Below are positions 23,718 through 35,589 of a stretch of DNA of 64,000 bases, piece by piece; position 1 is the stretch's first letter, and each line of letters begins with the position of its first letter. Under the pieces are notes generated by a model that did no database searches, had not been told where the DNA came from, and saw nothing but the letters and a program-made list of their open reading frames with translations. The translations under genes and the position numbers were made by a program. Source of the DNA: Calliphora vicina (taxonomy: Eukaryota; Arthropoda; Insecta; Diptera; Calliphoridae). The DNA is taken from positions 24,525,167 through 24,589,166 of the forward strand of contig NC_088780.1 of assembly GCF_958450345.1 (NCBI RefSeq). Direction: 5' to 3'.

Positions 23718-24380
23718 ACAGTGGTATGAGAATAAAAAAAAGGGAAATAAATCTGTAACTTCTAAACCCCTACGCCGATTTGAAATTTCACATGCGCAAA
23801 GATGAAGTACAGTCGAGTTTAAATTTTAAACTTGGACCTCATGAGCCCACTAGGAGCGGGACCAGGGGTTCCCAAAGTACGACACCTCGGGTATGTTCAA
23901 TTTTTAAAATGATCCTGTTCCGATTTAAAAAAAAATACACATACAGAATCTCACATTATTTTTAATTACACATACAGAATCTTATAGCTTAGGAGATATT
24001 CGCATTTGAAAATTTAATTTTCAACATTTTTACCCAACCTACACCAGTTTTTTGGTGACCGCGGTTCCAAATATTCTCCGATTTTATCCATTTTTCTTTT
24101 ATAGGATTAACAATAGATCTATATATCAAATAAAGAAAGAAGTGTTTAAAAATCATGACTGAGTCCAAAGTTATATGCATTTGAATATAAAAAAATTAAA
24201 AAAGGCGATTTTTCGCAATTTTTTTGGGAAAAAAGTACTTTTATTCTTTTTAAATTATCTAAAAATTTTCTAAGAGGATGTATAATGAATTTGTACTTTT
24301 TGAAATGCTAACTTTACGCAAAATATTTTAAATGAAAAAAACATTTATAATTTTTGATACCGACGGGATCAGGTCCATTA
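23718..24380 (+). repeat. Dispersed repeat family F, uninterrupted copy
   Basis: Collinear with 35590-37045 in the same orientation: GGGAAATAAATCTGTAACTT, GCCCACTAGGAGCGGG, TCTTATAGCTTAGGAGATAT, CCAAAGTTATATGCATTTGA and TTTTAAATTATCTAAAAA are shared. The copy here lacks the family A insertion seen at 36251-36959. No coding content was recognised; the 61- and 63-aa frames are chance. Confidence 0.7.
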
Positions 24381-25309
24381 AAAAATGCCTATTTTTATAT
24401 AAAATTCAACTTTAGGGCAAAAATTCTCAAATCGCATACTCGATATCAAAATATAGTAACCTATTTTAGATGGCCCAATATGTTCTTAATCATTTTGTAA
24501 AGGGTTCCGATAACCCCACGCATGTATGGATATTATAGCCAAAAATCGAAAAAATACCATTTTTGGAATTTTTCAATACTTTTTTGGGAATTGCGGGATT
24601 CCTGATTATAAATTTCAAAATTTGTTTCTATTTTTCTATTTTCAATAAAAAAATCTATACGAGTGTAAAATTTCACTAAAAAATATTCATAAATCAATTT
24701 TTTATTTCAATTTGAAAAATTTGTAACTATGCAAAAACTCAATAAAAATAATTTTTTGTCATATTTTTCAAAAAAGTATTCCATGAATTTTTTATTTGTC
24801 AAAAGTTATATAAATTTTTTAAAAGTAGACAAAATCTTCTATCCATTGATGTATAACATGTCTAATTTGTGTTTTTTACGTGTCAAATAAATTAGGGAAA
24901 ACTTAACAACTCGCTGAGAATTTACCTAGCACTGTAATTTACATTCATAAATATGGTGTTATATAGGCAACATGCTTTTTTATGAATTTCTATGTTAGGT
25001 AAATTTTAATGTATATTTGACCTGGAAAGATTATATAATTAGATTTTTCTGCTTTTTGTTCCATAATTTCTGCAAAAATTAAATTTATTTGAATTTTATA
25101 TTAATTTTCAATACCAAATTTTAAAAGTGTGTTTTTTCAGTTTTAATTTCAAGTCATAATAATTAAAAAAAATATTTTTCGTTTGTGCAAAATATACATG
25201 TTTTGGTTATTTTAATGGTTTATATGTATATGTGGAAAAAAATAAAAGAATATTATAATTTTATTGCAATTTTCAAGAAAAAGTTTTGAAGTCAAATTTC
25301 TCAAGTGTG
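24381..25309. other. AT-rich sequence without recognisable features
   Basis: Long A/T runs, no gene or repeat family recognised. Confidence 0.4.
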
Positions 25310-25640
25310 TTGCATTTACATCAGTGATGTTCAAAAATAAAAATGAAGATGTATTGGTGAGAGAGCTACCAAGCAAACATAATGTCAAACACTTAAAATA
25401 ATAACAAAATGAAGAAAGTTTAGATTTAGAATTTTTGTCAAATAAAACCAATTTATTAAATGAATGTAATTTAAATTTTAAGGAAATGAAAAAATATACA
25501 TTGTAAGTCCGAAATTCTCTTAAATTTTATATTTATCTTTGACTTTGTTTTATTGTGTTCAATTGTAATTGAAACGCGTGTGTTTGCTATGCTTCAAACA
25601 AAAACAACCAACAACAATGCTTAATAAATTTCTGAAAAAA
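25310..25640 (+). repeat. Dispersed repeat family E, copy 1
   Basis: It matches 59560-59895 in inverted orientation: ATGAAGATGTATTGGTGAGA, CATAATGTCAAACACTTAAA, TTAAATGAATGTAATTTAAA, GTTCAATTGTAATTGAAACG and CGTGTGTTTGCTATGCTTC occur in both in the same order. It was not classified. The short ORFs overlapping it (25212 minus, 25569 plus) are not conserved as proteins. Confidence 0.7.
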
Positions 25641-25839
25641 ATTGCGATAGTCCGTCACATGTGGTTTCTTCGCATTCTCAGCGATGAAAGTTGTTGTTGT
25701 AGAAAAATTGAGAGGCTTTTGCAAACTTATAAATACACCTGCCACTCATGGTGAACGGTATAAAAAAGGATCTCAACTCCACAGTTAATAGTTATTTTTC
25801 AACTAAAAAATAAATGTTAAGTTCTCAAAAAGAGAATTT

Positions 25840-26100
25840 TAGGTGTCATAAAATAAAACTCATTTGAGGAGTTTTATTTTTCCCGTCTTTGCAAATTGTA
25901 ATGATCTGACCAGCGGCTAGATTTACGTGTAAGTTTGCATAAAGTGTTTTTTTTTATTATTTTCCCGTCATAAAATAAAACGCATTGAGTTTTTAAGAGT
26001 TTCATGCGAACATTTATTAGTACGTTGAAAAATAACTCTTTTGGATGGATTTTTATTTTTAAAGTCACAAAATTTGATATCACTTATAACCGTTACGGTC
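25840..26100. repeat. Palindromic AAACTC/GAGTTT repeat
   Basis: ATAAAACTC-ATTTGA-GGAGTTTTAT forms an inverted repeat, followed by TTCCCGTC and a second related block (GTCATAAAATAAAACGCATT). The same sequence words occur as three tandem ~40-bp units at 34105-34225, so this is a dispersed family. Confidence 0.55.
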
Positions 26101-28000
26101 CCTACTTTTAAATGATTCAAGAGGTTTAAAAAGATCTCACTTAATAAATAAGAAAATCGAATCTTTCAGATAATTTAAAAAGGCCTGTAATATGAAAGCC
26201 GTTTTTTGTTACTAACTTCATTTGTAAACACTACAAAGTCCCAAAGTCTCCATTTACATGTTATTCTTGTATATATTTTTCATCAAGTTATTGTTGGCTG
26301 TGGTATAAAATTCGTCAGCAATTTAGCCAAATGATGTTTCATGTCTATTAACAAAAGAATGAAACCAATGAATAAGCAAACGAACATTTGCTTTTGTATG
26401 GAAATAATACACAAAATTTATTTATGTGGTCAACTAAATGGAAAAATATGAATTTTTTTTGTTTGATTTATTTGACAAAAAAAGAAAAATAAAAAAAAAA
26501 TGTACAATTTAAAATACAGATACATTTAGTATTATTTTTTGTGTTTCTTAAATTTTTAAATTTTATGCACACACGATTTCATTTCGATTTTTTTTATGTC
26601 TAGACATTATTAGAATTGGTTTTTGTTTTATTTGTATAGAGAATGTTTTGGCTTTATTTTTTCAAACTATTAGTTAGTTGTTATTCTTGTTAGAAATAAA
26701 AATTTAATTTTATTTTTTTGCCTTAAGGAACCACATAAATATTCGATATTTGTTTTAAATTACTTTTTGAAATTTCAAATGTAAGCAGAAAGTTGACTGC
26801 TGATGAACAGGCAACAGGGTTGAAGGGTTAATGACCGCATTTTCGGGGTCAGAAAGTTGTAAACTAAATTAAAGATTAAAAAATCAACTTATTTAACTGA
26901 GATGTAATTATTTACAGGTCAGTTGTCATTTCTGAGTAGCTAGAGTCTTATATCGACAATATTCTTGTAAAAATCGGACTTACATAACATTCTAAAGATT
27001 ATAAAGATCTCTACTAGTCCTCTAATTTGATAAAATTCATTAAATTAATTAAATACAATTCCACTTAAATAAATTTATACATAAATATAAACTACCCTTG
27101 TCCGTTTTATATACATTAAAATTTCCTCTTATTATGTTATCAAATAATTTAATTAAATTAAAACATTTTTATTTAAATTACCCAGATAGCAAAATTCAAC
27201 AATATATTTGCATTTATCACATATATCTTTTTAAAAACATCAATTTGGTTGTCACTATTGTGTACTCTTGTCCAATAGACAATGTCCATCTAACGAGTTT
27301 CATTTAAAACTGATTTCTATTTGAAATAAATGCTGGCAATTTTAAAATAATATTCCAGAAAAAAAAAATAACAAAACAAATCACAATCAATATTAGGCCA
27401 CTAAACATAATAATGTACGTTGATGTACAAGTTGGGAGTAACAAAATTTTGCTAAAATTAAAGAGCAATCTAAAAATTTATGTTATAAATAATCAAGTCG
27501 TTTAATTAAAACTATTTGCCCTAAGATGGGAGCCATTTTGAAAAATGGCCATTTGAAAAATAATCGAAGGGATCATTATACTAAATGAAAAAAATGTTGT
27601 ATGTTAATATCTGAGAGAATTCTTATTGTCAGATTTATATTGTGGAATTTTATGGGGATTATTTTTGTGGAAGATCTTAACCCTCTATCTCCTCTCTTTA
27701 CGGGTCAATTTGAACCATTTTTCTAGAAAATAAAAAAGTCCTTTCAAAAAGGACATTTTAGGATTAAAATATTCTACGAAAATGTTTGCCGGAAAATTTA
27801 AGTGGCGGTAACCATTTGAATTTTAACGCTTAAGTAGCAAAATTACAAGCCATCTGGGATTTCAGATTTTTTAAAAAAATCGCCGAAAATCCACTGAAAT
27901 TTAAAATATAACAAGTTCTTAAGGAGGTCTACCAAAAACATGCATACTTTTGTTAGGTATCTTTTTTTTTGCTCAAGTGATATTTATGTTTATTTATTTT
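26101..28000. other. AT-rich sequence without supported genes
   Basis: No domain, RNA gene or clear repeat. The 69-aa frame at 27098 is isolated and featureless. Confidence 0.45.
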
Positions 28001-28585
28001 TATACCCTACACCACCATAGTGGGGAGGGTCGGCTGGCTGGCTCTCCATTATATTTCGATCAAATTTGGTACATATTATCTTTTCGGACCAAGGACCGCT
28101 CCTATTGAAATTGGATGAAATCGGTGCATTATTTCACCTAGCCCCCATACAAATGTCCTTCCGAAATTGGATTTTATGGGTCATAAATGTTTAATTTATA
28201 TATATATCTCCACAAATTCCGCCCCCAATAAGTTTTATATATACAAAATTCATATCACCAAATGTTGTTACGATGGGTCCATAATTAGTCATAGCTCCCA
28301 TATAGACCCGCTTCCGAAAATCACTTTAACGTGCATAAATCGCTTAAAAATTTTGGTATACACACAAAATACAACATAGTTAACTTTAATATAGACATAA
28401 ATCACACGCCCTAATTTCATGGTGATCGGTCCATAATTGGTCATAGCTCCCATATAAGGCCCACTTCCGAAAATCACTCAAAAATTTAAATTATTGAAAT
28501 TTTAAAAGAAAAATGTTTTTGCTCTTTTACTTAGTGTAGGGTATTATATGGTCGGGCTTGACCGACCATACTTCCTTACTCGTTT
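28001..28585 (+). mobile_element. Family A Helentron-like repeat (5' internal deletion)
   Basis: It begins TATACCCTACACCACCATAG and, after a shortened GGCTGGCTGGCT tract, joins the family body. It ends with GTGTAGGGTATTATATGGTC, the hairpin ATGGTCGG-GCTTGA-CCGACCAT and TTCCTTACTCGTTTT. Both termini are present. About 170 bases of the 5' quarter are missing relative to the copy at 62053. Confidence 0.85.
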
Positions 28586-29073
28586 TGCTATAAAATTCTG
28601 AATAAAATCAAGATAACTTTCTAACAGTTATCACATATAAATAGTTACACGCATCCAAAATTAGAACATGTAAAAATTACAGTATTTTTTACGTTTTTAC
28701 CAAAAAAGTCCCTATATTTTTTCTTTTTGTAAAAAAAAAAAATTCTGGAAATGAAAAAGCGTGTAAACTAAAACTTGGCTCACTTAATCTGACCTAGTCG
28801 CCTTCAGAGCTATCCAAACTTTGTCAATTTAAAAAAAAAAAATTTGGTTTGAGTAAAAAATTCTAAAAAGGAAAAGCTCCGAACACATTTTCCCCGTTTT
28901 AAGAATTTTGGTATTTGAAAATGAAAAAGTGTCAAAAATTATAATGCAATTGATTTGAGGACATTTGAATCTACACTATTTCCAACTTTTGTTGTAATAT
29001 CTTAAAAATATCCTTTAAAATTTTACATTAACTCAAATTCTATATTTTTGTTCATGAAATATTTTTTTATTTT
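28586..29073. other. AT-rich spacer
   Basis: Nothing recognisable between the family A and family B repeats. Confidence 0.4.
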
Positions 29074-29920
29074 TATACCCTCCACCACCACAAGTGGTGA
29101 ATAAGGGTATATATAAGTTTGTCATTCCGTGTGTAACATTGAGAGATATTCATCTGACCCCCAACAAAGTATATATTTTCTTGATCCTAAGTCGATTGAG
29201 CCATGTCCGTCTGACCGTCCGTCTGTATGTCTGTGTAAAACACGCTCACCTCAAAAATACGCAAACAAAATTGGTAGACTTGCAAAAAATATGTTTATTG
29301 TTGTCGTAAGCAGTTTGGTATTCAAAATCAGCAAAATCGTTGCAGTAGAACCAGAGCTATGAACCAAAATGTAAGACAACCTAAAAAAATTGACAATTTT
29401 CACATATTTTTGGATATTTGTGTAATTATATTGCAGATAATACCATGCAATTTTCACACGTTATTTTTATAATAAAAGGATTAACTCTGATGAAAATTAT
29501 AAGAATCGGTTCATGACTTCTCTTAGCCCCCATGCAAATTTCTTCCCGAAATATGGTTCTATTGTCTATAAATGCCTTCAGAATTGCAGTATCCATACAA
29601 AATTCAGCAAAAATAAGTTTCGTGCTAAAAGAAATCATAACACTAAATTTTTTGTGGATCGGCCCATATTTGAACATAGCCCCCATATAAAGTTAATTTC
29701 CGAAAATCACTTAAATTAGCATAAATATCTTATAAATATCGCTATTAAGTTGAAATTCGTCATAAATAATCCCCATATATACCAAAATCTCTATACCTAA
29801 TTATATGATGATCAGCCTATAATTGGTTATAGCTCCCATATATATCAACCTAAAAAATATGTATGCAGGTGGAGGGTATTTAAGATTCGGCAAAGCCGAA
29901 TATACCGTTCTAACTTGTTT
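29074..29920 (+). mobile_element. Family B Helentron-like repeat, complete
   Basis: 5' end TATACCCTCCACCACCACAA; GTCY tract near 29200-29232 (GTCCGTCTGACCGTCCGTCT); inverse subterminal repeat GGTGGAGGGTATT near 29870; hairpin ATTCGGC-AAA-GCCGAAT at 29885-29901; 3' terminus TCTAACTTGTTT at 29920. It is full-length and collinear with the minus-strand copy at 12729-13567. The frames within it (29094, 29129, 29251, 29426, 29513) translate repeat DNA. Confidence 0.88.
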
Positions 29921-30093
29921 ATAATTTTTTAGTTTCTAAGTTAAATGACGTCGGAAAAATTCGCAAAATTATTTCATTTCACTAAACTATTAATCTTCAA
30001 GTTCTAAAGTTTTCAGCAATACCAACTACATATACAGAAAGCTTATATTTATTCATCAGGAACTCCACAAACCTTGCTGTTTTTTGAAAAATT

Positions 30094-30812
30094 TGGTGGG
30101 GAGGGTATAATGCGTTTGTACAGATGTTTGCAACGCTAAAAAATATTAGTATAACACCCACCTTAAAGTATACCGATCGACTTAGAATCACTTTCTGAGT
30201 CGATTAAACGATGTCCGACCGTCTGGTCGGCTGGCTGTCCATATAAACCTTGTGCGCAGAGTACAGGTCGCAATTTTGAAGATATTTCGATCAAATTTGG
30301 TACATATTTTTTCGACTCAAGGGCTGGCTGAAATCGGTCCATTATTTCACCTAGCCCCCATACAAATGTCCTCCCGAAATTGGACTTTATCGATCATAAA
30401 TGTTTAATTTATATATGTATCTCCACAAATTCCGCTCCAAATAAGTTTTTTATACACAAAATTCATGTCACCAAATTTTGTTATGATCGGTCCATAATTA
30501 GTCATAGCTCCCATATAGACCCGCTTCCGAAAATCGCTTTAGCGTGCATCAATCGCTTAAAAATGTTGGTATACACACAAAATTCAACATAAATAACTTC
30601 CATATAGACATAAATCACACGACCTAATTTCATGGTGATCGGTCCATAATTAGTCATAGCTCCTATAAAAGGCCCACTTCCGAAAATAAGTCACAAATAT
30701 AAATTATTGATATTTTAAAAGAAAAATGTTTTTGCACATTTACTTACACGACCATATAATACCCTAGTATTATATGGTCGGGCTTGACCGACCATACTTC
30801 CTTACTTGTTTT
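30094..30812 (+). mobile_element. Family A Helentron-like repeat with rearranged 3' end
   Basis: It starts GGTGGGGAGGGTATAATGCG (the first few bases of the 5' end are decayed) and carries the family body, including GTCTGGTCGGCTGGCTG. The usual GTGTAGGGTATTATATGG before the hairpin is present in both orientations. This makes a second perfect hairpin (arms CGACCATATAATA / TATTATATGGTCG, 30749-30780) overlapping the normal ATGGTCGG...CCGACCAT hairpin (30774-30795). It ends TTCCTTACTTGTTTTT. Confidence 0.85.
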
Positions 30813-32179
30813 TCTATACCACTGTGTGTCGCTTACGATAAAATTCGTTTTGTGTAAAATGTAAACATTGACTTACGAGAAAATCTTACCCCCTATAATT
30901 TTGAAGTTATTAACAATTTTGATATTCTAAGAACATCAGTCGGTCCGTAAAATTTTAAGTTCTGCAATAAAACAAAAATTTATAAAATGTCGCTTACGAT
31001 AATTTGGCGCTAAGGGCTCGATATGTTCCTTGTTCACATTGAGGCTGATAGTGATTTGAAAAACCATTACAAAAATCGGTGTATGCTGGTGAAGGGTATA
31101 AATATTTGTAAAAATAACAAATTCTGCACAAAACCTACACCTACTTATTCAACACACTCTACATAAACCAAAAAACTATATACATATGTATATTTATTTG
31201 TATTTAAATAAAAGCCACAAAAAAAATCAGTTTACATAGAATGCAAATTCTGTCATAGTATTTGATTGAAAATAACAAGCATTTGTATAAATTTGTGGGA
31301 GGTTGACGAAACTACAAACAACATAAATACATACAGCCTTGCTATGAATTTGATAAAATGTTGCATGATTTTTAAAGCACAAAACCTAGAAGAGGCAAGA
31401 TCAAATTTAACAACTAAAATGTACAAAATCAATGTACACTTTTTGCAGACCATCAATATTTTATGTTGTTTTATGCTGCTATGTGTTGAAATAATTTTGT
31501 CCTGGTGTTGGTGCCAACCCAGAGAAGGAAAAAAAACAGGATTTTTTAATTAAAAACTTTCATAAATTTTTGTCTGCATAAGATAAATTTATATGTATTT
31601 GTGGATATATGTAAATATATAGAGATATACTATATGTGTGTATGTACGCATATGTGTTTGTATGCGTATATTATTATATGACAACCATAATGAAAGCAAC
31701 AGCAACAAAATGCATAAATAACAACAAACCATATGATATATGGTCCTATGTATATGAGTTTGTTGAGTTGTTTGTATACATACGTTGTCTGTATAAATAC
31801 AATATTAAACGGGGGTCCTGTGTCTATCTGAAATGAAAATCACAAACATCAACTTTTTAACAATAAAAGCAACTAACCAAACAGCCAACCAACAACGACA
31901 ATTAAACACATTTTTATTTCATAAACAAGCGTAGTTTTCACATTAGGATGGCCCTTCCATGTTCGATGCTCCCAAGTTCTAAAATTATTCTCTGTCATCT
32001 ACCTCCTGTATATACTTGACAAATATTTATCATAACAATTAATGACGTTTGCAAAAGCACTATCATAACAAAGCAATAATATTAATAAATGGAGACTATA
32101 CCTTATAATTTTTTATCTTGACAACCATTTTGACGTTTATCATGATAAAAATTTATCAGGTATATACAGGGGGCTAAGG
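30813..32179. other. AT-rich sequence, minor repeat scraps
   Basis: No gene supported. Scraps include TGTCGCTTACGATAA (30829 and 30989), GCTGGTGAAGGGTATAAATA (31086; a family C-like 3' scrap) and a TATG/TGTA microsatellite stretch at 31570-31690. The 95-aa frame at 31266 has no recognised domain. Confidence 0.4.
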
Positions 32180-32715
32180 GTGTTTTTTTAGACGTATAGA
32201 AAAAAACAATTAAAAAAAAATAAAAAAAATTTTGACATTTTATCCGAAATCAAAAACTTTTTTTTCAAAATGGGCAAGCTTAAATATTTTCCTTGAAGAC
32301 CTATTTGGTCGCTTAGTGGAATGCGAGTGGGATATCTATCAAAATAAATGTTTTGTAACACAAAACATAACATTTTTGACCTTTTTTGCAAACTCAAAAA
32401 CTTTGTTGATTTTTTTCAAAATGGGCCATTTTTATATTTTTTTGCTCAAAAGAAAGGTCCATTCCTTTAAGAGGTTTTTGGCCGTTGGGTGGGATATCTA
32501 TCAAAATAAATATTTATAAAATTTTTGATTTTTTTTTTCAAAATCTAACTTTTTTCCAAAATGGGACCTTTTTTATTTTTTTTTTTGCTCAAAAGAAATG
32601 TTAGGTCTTTTCTTTTAAGAGGTTTTTGGTCGCTTAGTGGGATGCGAGTGGGATATATATCATAATAAATAAATGCAAATCGTAAGACATTGATTTCAAA
32701 AGTTGACATAAAATC
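32180..32715 (-). repeat. ~175-bp tandem repeat, three partial units
   Basis: Units share CAAAATGGG, TTTTTGCTCAAAAGAAA, AGAGGTTTTTGGTCGC-type and GCGAGTGGGATATATATC segments. In reverse they match the longer array at 54985-55870. It ends at AGTTGACATAAAATCCCCCA (32700); the other array also ends near GTTGACGTAAAATCCCCCA. The 69- and 95-aa frames here translate the repeat. Confidence 0.75.
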
Positions 32716-33076
32716 CCCCATATATTTAATCCTTTAATTCCCAGTGGAACATATAGCTGCAACAAATATTTTTCATTGTATTTTATCACTACAGTTTCAT
32801 CCCACTCCAGGATACACCATGCTCATGCAACTCGTTCCCAATTTGTTGTCACCAAGTATTTGCAGCTCTGCCATGTCGGCTTTATCAATGGGTATCCCAG
32901 CCAACAAAATTTACGCGATCATATACTGAAATCCAAAGAAACCAGATTTTTTCTATAGATTAGAATATTCTAAGTATACGCCTGAGGCAACGGTTTACAA
33001 AAGCTTCCATAGTACTAAGTTCGCGACTCAATTTATTCCATGTTTCGCAGCCTCATAGAAGCTCAGATTTTACATC

Positions 33077-34090
33077 ATGCTAAGACTTCCACCTAAACAA
33101 TGTTTACGAATCGTAAAAATATATTTCCACTATTTCCGCTCTATTCGCCAAACTTTTAAAGCACTTCGACAATTAGAATCATCTTTAGCTATGAGGCTCA
33201 CTTTTTTGTACAGAGAAAACAGATTCGTGATAGCAACCGAATTTGTTGCCAATCGAATGATTCGGTTGCACACATAAAATTTTTCGGTTCTAAAAACAGA
33301 AATTCAGTTGACAAAGAAGAATTTCGGTTGAAGCAACCAACATTTCGTTACCCCTTCTACAATTTTGTAGCCACAACTGTAGAATTCGGTATCTACGGTA
33401 AACAAACAGAATTATCGTCTTTGAAGAGAGCACAATTGTTATAAGAACCTTGAGATTCCATTACATCTCAAAAAAAATCACTGTTTGGTGCGGTTTACAT
33501 GCCGAAGGTATCATAGGCCCATTTGTATTTAAATACGAAAACGGTGCCACCTTGAATGGCGAACGCTACAGGCAATTGATTCGAGATTTTTTTTTATTTC
33601 TCATGTCATTTTTAAAAGAAGTGGTTCTAACAAGACGGAGTAACATGCCTTACAGTACGTGCAACCTTCACTTTGTTGACTCAAAGCGGTTTACATGCCG
33701 AAGGTATCATAGGCCCATTTGTATTTAAATACGAAAACGGTGCCATCATTACCTTGAATGGCGAACGCTACAGGCAATTGATACGAGATTTTTTTTTATT
33801 TCTCATGTCATTTTTAAAAGAAGTGGTTCTAACAAGACGGATTAACATGCCTTACAGCACGTGCAACCTTCACTTTGTTGAGTCAAACGTTTGATGACCG
33901 AATTATCTCATGAAATGGACCTTTGAATTAGACCCTTGTTCGTGCGATTTGACACTTTTGGATTATTTTTTGTGGGATACGTAAAATTTCTGGTCTGTTC
34001 TGATAAGCCAGCAACGACTGATCATTTAGAAGACAACATTCGACGCACTATAGACGAAATATGACCGTGTAATGTGGTGCAATCACATAA
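33077..34090 (+). pseudogene. Tc1/mariner-superfamily transposase pseudogene (WFQQDG class)
   Basis: The N-terminal part (33077-33200) reads KQCLRIVKIYFHYFRSIRQT, matching the start of the helix-turn-helix domain. It is interrupted at about 33212 by a MITE-like sequence. The core resumes near 33450 with HYISKKITVWCGLHAEGIIG, PFVFKYENGA and LNGERYRQLIRDFF. Then, in another frame with one stop, WF-QDGVTC carries the catalytic aspartate of WFQQDGATCHTA. A 196-bp segment is duplicated in tandem (33490-33685 and 33686-33887; the second copy carries 6 extra bases). Downstream, DPCSCDLTLLDYFLWDT (33940-33990) matches the region around the last acidic residue. Several stops remain, so it is dead. Confidence 0.8.
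33212..33436. mobile_element. MITE-like insertion in the transposase pseudogene
   Basis: It begins TACAGAGAAAACAGATTCGT and continues GATAGCAACCGAATTTGTTG. This is the same terminus and subterminal region as the complete MITE at 61389-61491. The right boundary is inferred from where transposase homology resumes (about 33437-33450); the right inverted end is not clearly preserved. Confidence 0.5.
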
Positions 34091-34104
34091 AATTAGTCTT
34101 ACTT

Positions 34105-34225
34105 TCTGACGGGAAAAATAAGACTCCTCAAGTGAGTTTTACTTTACGATGGGAAAAATATAAATCCTCAAATAAGTTTTATTTTAGACGGTAAAAATAA
34201 AACTCCTCAAATGAGTTTATTTATG
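34105..34225. repeat. Three tandem ~40-bp units
   Basis: Units GACGGGAAAAATAAGACTCC, GATGGGAAAAATATAAATCC and GACGGTAAAAATAAAACTCC are each followed by TCAA(A/G)TRAGTTT. They are related to the palindromic repeat at 25840-26000. Confidence 0.7.
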
Positions 34226-35205
34226 ACTGCTAATTAAAACTCTATTTAAAAAGTTTCATCCGAACTTTTATTTTTTTTATTTTATATTATCTTTTTTTTA
34301 GATTCTGAAATGGAAATTTTTTGGGTTTAAATTTTCTGGATAACCGTGAATTAAATATAAAAATATACATAAAACCGTTTAAGCTGTTAACTATATATTT
34401 TTGTCCAGATCAAAATACAAATAAATGTTAATGAAAATTGTATCGCAAATGAAAATAAGCTTTTAACTAAGTAACGAAAATCAACTAGGTTTTTTAGCTC
34501 CCTATAAACTGGGCCATCCTAATCTAAATAAATCATTCCCATTCATTCACATATATACTTACCAGTATAAACAAAAACAATAATAACTTTCTTTCCATTC
34601 AATAACTAACCGTCATAATAACCAAATAATGGTCATCACGGAATACATGGACCACACAATATTAACCTCATCTTACCCTATGTAGTACTTAAACCAAAAA
34701 AAAACTTTTTTAAGCCCCTTTCCCCTAGCTGCCTTATTCTTGTTTAAATACTTGGCTTTGTTAATTGAATTTTTTTTTGCTTTTAATCATGATGGTCACA
34801 TGACATTCTCGTAGAATATATAGCTTTAACGTTGCTTATTTAACATTTTTTTTATATTTTATTAGGTTTAATTTCCGCGTTATATATAGAGTATATGCTT
34901 AAGGAGAACAACACCAAATTCTGCGAACATATATTACAAATAGCTAATTCTTGGAAAATTTACCACACACTGCAAATTCTGCGAACATTTACCTTAAATA
35001 GTATATTCTCGACTATAAATAGTAAATAACTGGGAAATTTACAATAAAGAGTAAACCATTCTAAAAATTTACCATTAATAGTAAATTACTCCGCATGTTT
35101 ACTGTAAATAATAAACATGAGTTTATGACTGAAAAATGTTAGTTTTAAAATAGATGGCCTATCATTTGAACATAGTTTTTGTTTTTAATAAATTATATGT
35201 CGTTT
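34226..35205. other. AT-rich sequence ending in degenerate ~32-bp repeats
   Basis: No gene. From 34915 to 35125 there are degenerate direct repeats around TTTACTATAAATAGTAAATT. The same type of array reappears at 37055-37230, on the other side of the mariner relic and the family F repeat. Confidence 0.45.
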
Positions 35206-35585
35206 TGAAGGTTCCATGGAAGACAAAGGTCGCCCAGGCCAGCCAAAAAAGTTTGAAGATCCTGCACCGAATCACATTATATTCGTTTGAAGCGAGCATT
35301 GACCAAAATATCTATCATGACAATGCTCGGCAACATGTTGGAATACCTGTTAAAAAGTATTTAAAATGAAGCGGTTGGGAAGTATTGCCTCACCCGCCTT
35401 ATAGTCGAGACCTTGCCCCGTCCGACTATTATTTGATCGATCGTTGCAGTACGCTCTGTCTGGGATACTTTGGAACAGAGTATCCGATATTGGCTTGATT
35501 CGTTCTTGGCCTCAATAGATGGGTAGTTCTTTTGACTCGGAATCCATATGTTGCCAGAAAAATGGGAAAAGTTCATAACTAACAA
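35206..35585 (+). pseudogene. Internally deleted mariner (DD34D) transposase pseudogene
   Basis: MEDKGRPGQPKKFEDP is the conserved N-terminal linker of mariner transposases. It is joined directly to C-terminal-half sequence: IRLKRAL, YHDNARQHVGIPVKKYLK, one stop, then SGWEVLPHPPYSRDLAPSDY. HDNA to APSD gives the 34-residue spacing of DD34D mariners, and both aspartates are retained. The middle of the gene, including the region of the first aspartate, is deleted. The tail decays after YYLIDRC. It shares the same junction sequence, ATATTCGTTTGAAGCGAGCA, with the 15-kb relic. Confidence 0.8.
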
Positions 35586-35589
35586 CGGA

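Noticed and set aside
31266..31553. 95-aa ORF as a possible host exon
   Set aside because: No recognisable domain, no convincing splice context and overlapping antisense ORF of similar size; AT-rich chance frame.
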